Of a DNA stretch of 15,753 nucleotides, positions 15,565 to 15,753 are shown piece by piece. Origin of the DNA: Tardiphaga sp. (GTDB taxonomy: Bacteria > Pseudomonadota > Alphaproteobacteria > Rhizobiales > Xanthobacteraceae); assembly GCA_014377915.1 (NCBI GenBank), contig JACMOT010000142.1, forward strand, positions 1 to 15,753. Direction: 5' to 3'. The notes beneath the pieces were generated by a model. That model was not told where the DNA came from, made no database searches, and worked only from the letters and a program-made list of their open reading frames with translations. A program made the translations under genes and the position numbers. The first letter of the stretch is position 1. Each line of letters opens with the position of its first letter.

Positions 15565-15753
15565 TCAGGCGGTCAGCGCGGCTTTCACCCATCCGCTGGC
15601 TTTGCCGAAATCCATCTGACCGGCATATTTCAATTTGAGCGTCGCGATCACCTTGCCCATATCCTTGATGCCGGCGGCGCCGCTCGCGGCGATCTCCGCC
15701 GAGATGGCGGCCTTGACGTCGTCCTCCGACATCTGCCGCGGCAGATAGGCCGA
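15565..15753 (-). CDS. yqeY: GatB/YqeY domain protein, C-terminal part
   Basis: The last 62 codons of a gene entering from the right edge. The sequence DMGKVIATLKLKYAGQMDFG followed by KASGWVKAAL is the typical C-terminus of the YqeY family, which is related to the tRNA-binding helical domain of GatB and usually about 150 residues long. A role near aminoacyl-tRNA amidation is inferred by homology only. The N-terminal part and start lie beyond the window. A strong terminator follows, so it is not co-transcribed with the Sel1-like gene downstream. Confidence 0.9.
   Translation of the reverse strand, partial: SAYLPRQMSEDDVKAAISAEIAASGAAGIKDMGKVIATLKLKYAGQMDFGKASGWVKAALTA

Overview
The window looks like chromosomal DNA of a high-GC alphaproteobacterium, most likely Bradyrhizobium or a close relative (Nitrobacteraceae). 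The basis is codon use, the style of the proteins (a RT0821/Lpp0805-type lipoprotein with a DVTGSI motif, a small CxxC protein, extensin-like and Sel1-like proteins), two intergenic palindromic repeats of types I associate with rhizobia, and a match to the GGAAC-N16-CGTT (EcfG) promoter consensus. There is no rRNA, tRNA, CRISPR array or intact mobile element.

Layout. Positions 1-160 hold an 11-G tract and a two-hairpin repeat ahead of a membrane anti-sigma-factor-like gene (161-916, +). A long inverted repeat (931-1015) separates this from a convergent class B J-protein (1018-1974, -) and a lipoprotein gene upstream of it (2090-2620, -). The lipoprotein gene is divergent from pdxH (2635-3300, +), with only 14 bp between the starts. 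pdxH overlaps an SDR oxidoreductase gene by 4 bp (3297-4085, +). A 64-residue zinc-knuckle-like protein (4239-4433, -) and a CorA-family transporter (4619-5599, -) follow.

The centre is rich in cell-envelope genes. Two tandem L,D-transpeptidase lipoprotein genes (6001-6681 and 6953-7639, both +) each have their own intrinsic terminator and share upstream blocks with identical spacing. They converge on an extensin-like, M15-type putative peptidase (7797-8873, -). A fatty-acyl-CoA synthetase (8975-10612, +) with a strong terminator converges on an orphan TAXI-type TRAP solute-binding protein (10680-11912, -).

The right part holds two paralogous single-pass membrane proteins with C-terminal Sel1/TPR-like repeats (12024-13295 and 14056-15192, both -). 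Between them is an unusually AT-rich 760-bp gap with an EcfG-like promoter, several inverted repeats and two very small ORFs. The window ends inside a GatB/YqeY-family gene (15565-15753, -) that has a strong terminator.

As a whole: most genes are single-gene units, separated by terminators or divergent. pdxH-SDR is the clearest operon. No classical defence system, prophage or secretion cluster is visible. The most interesting features are the duplicated L,D-transpeptidase transcription units and the paired membrane Sel1-like family with its AT-rich spacer.
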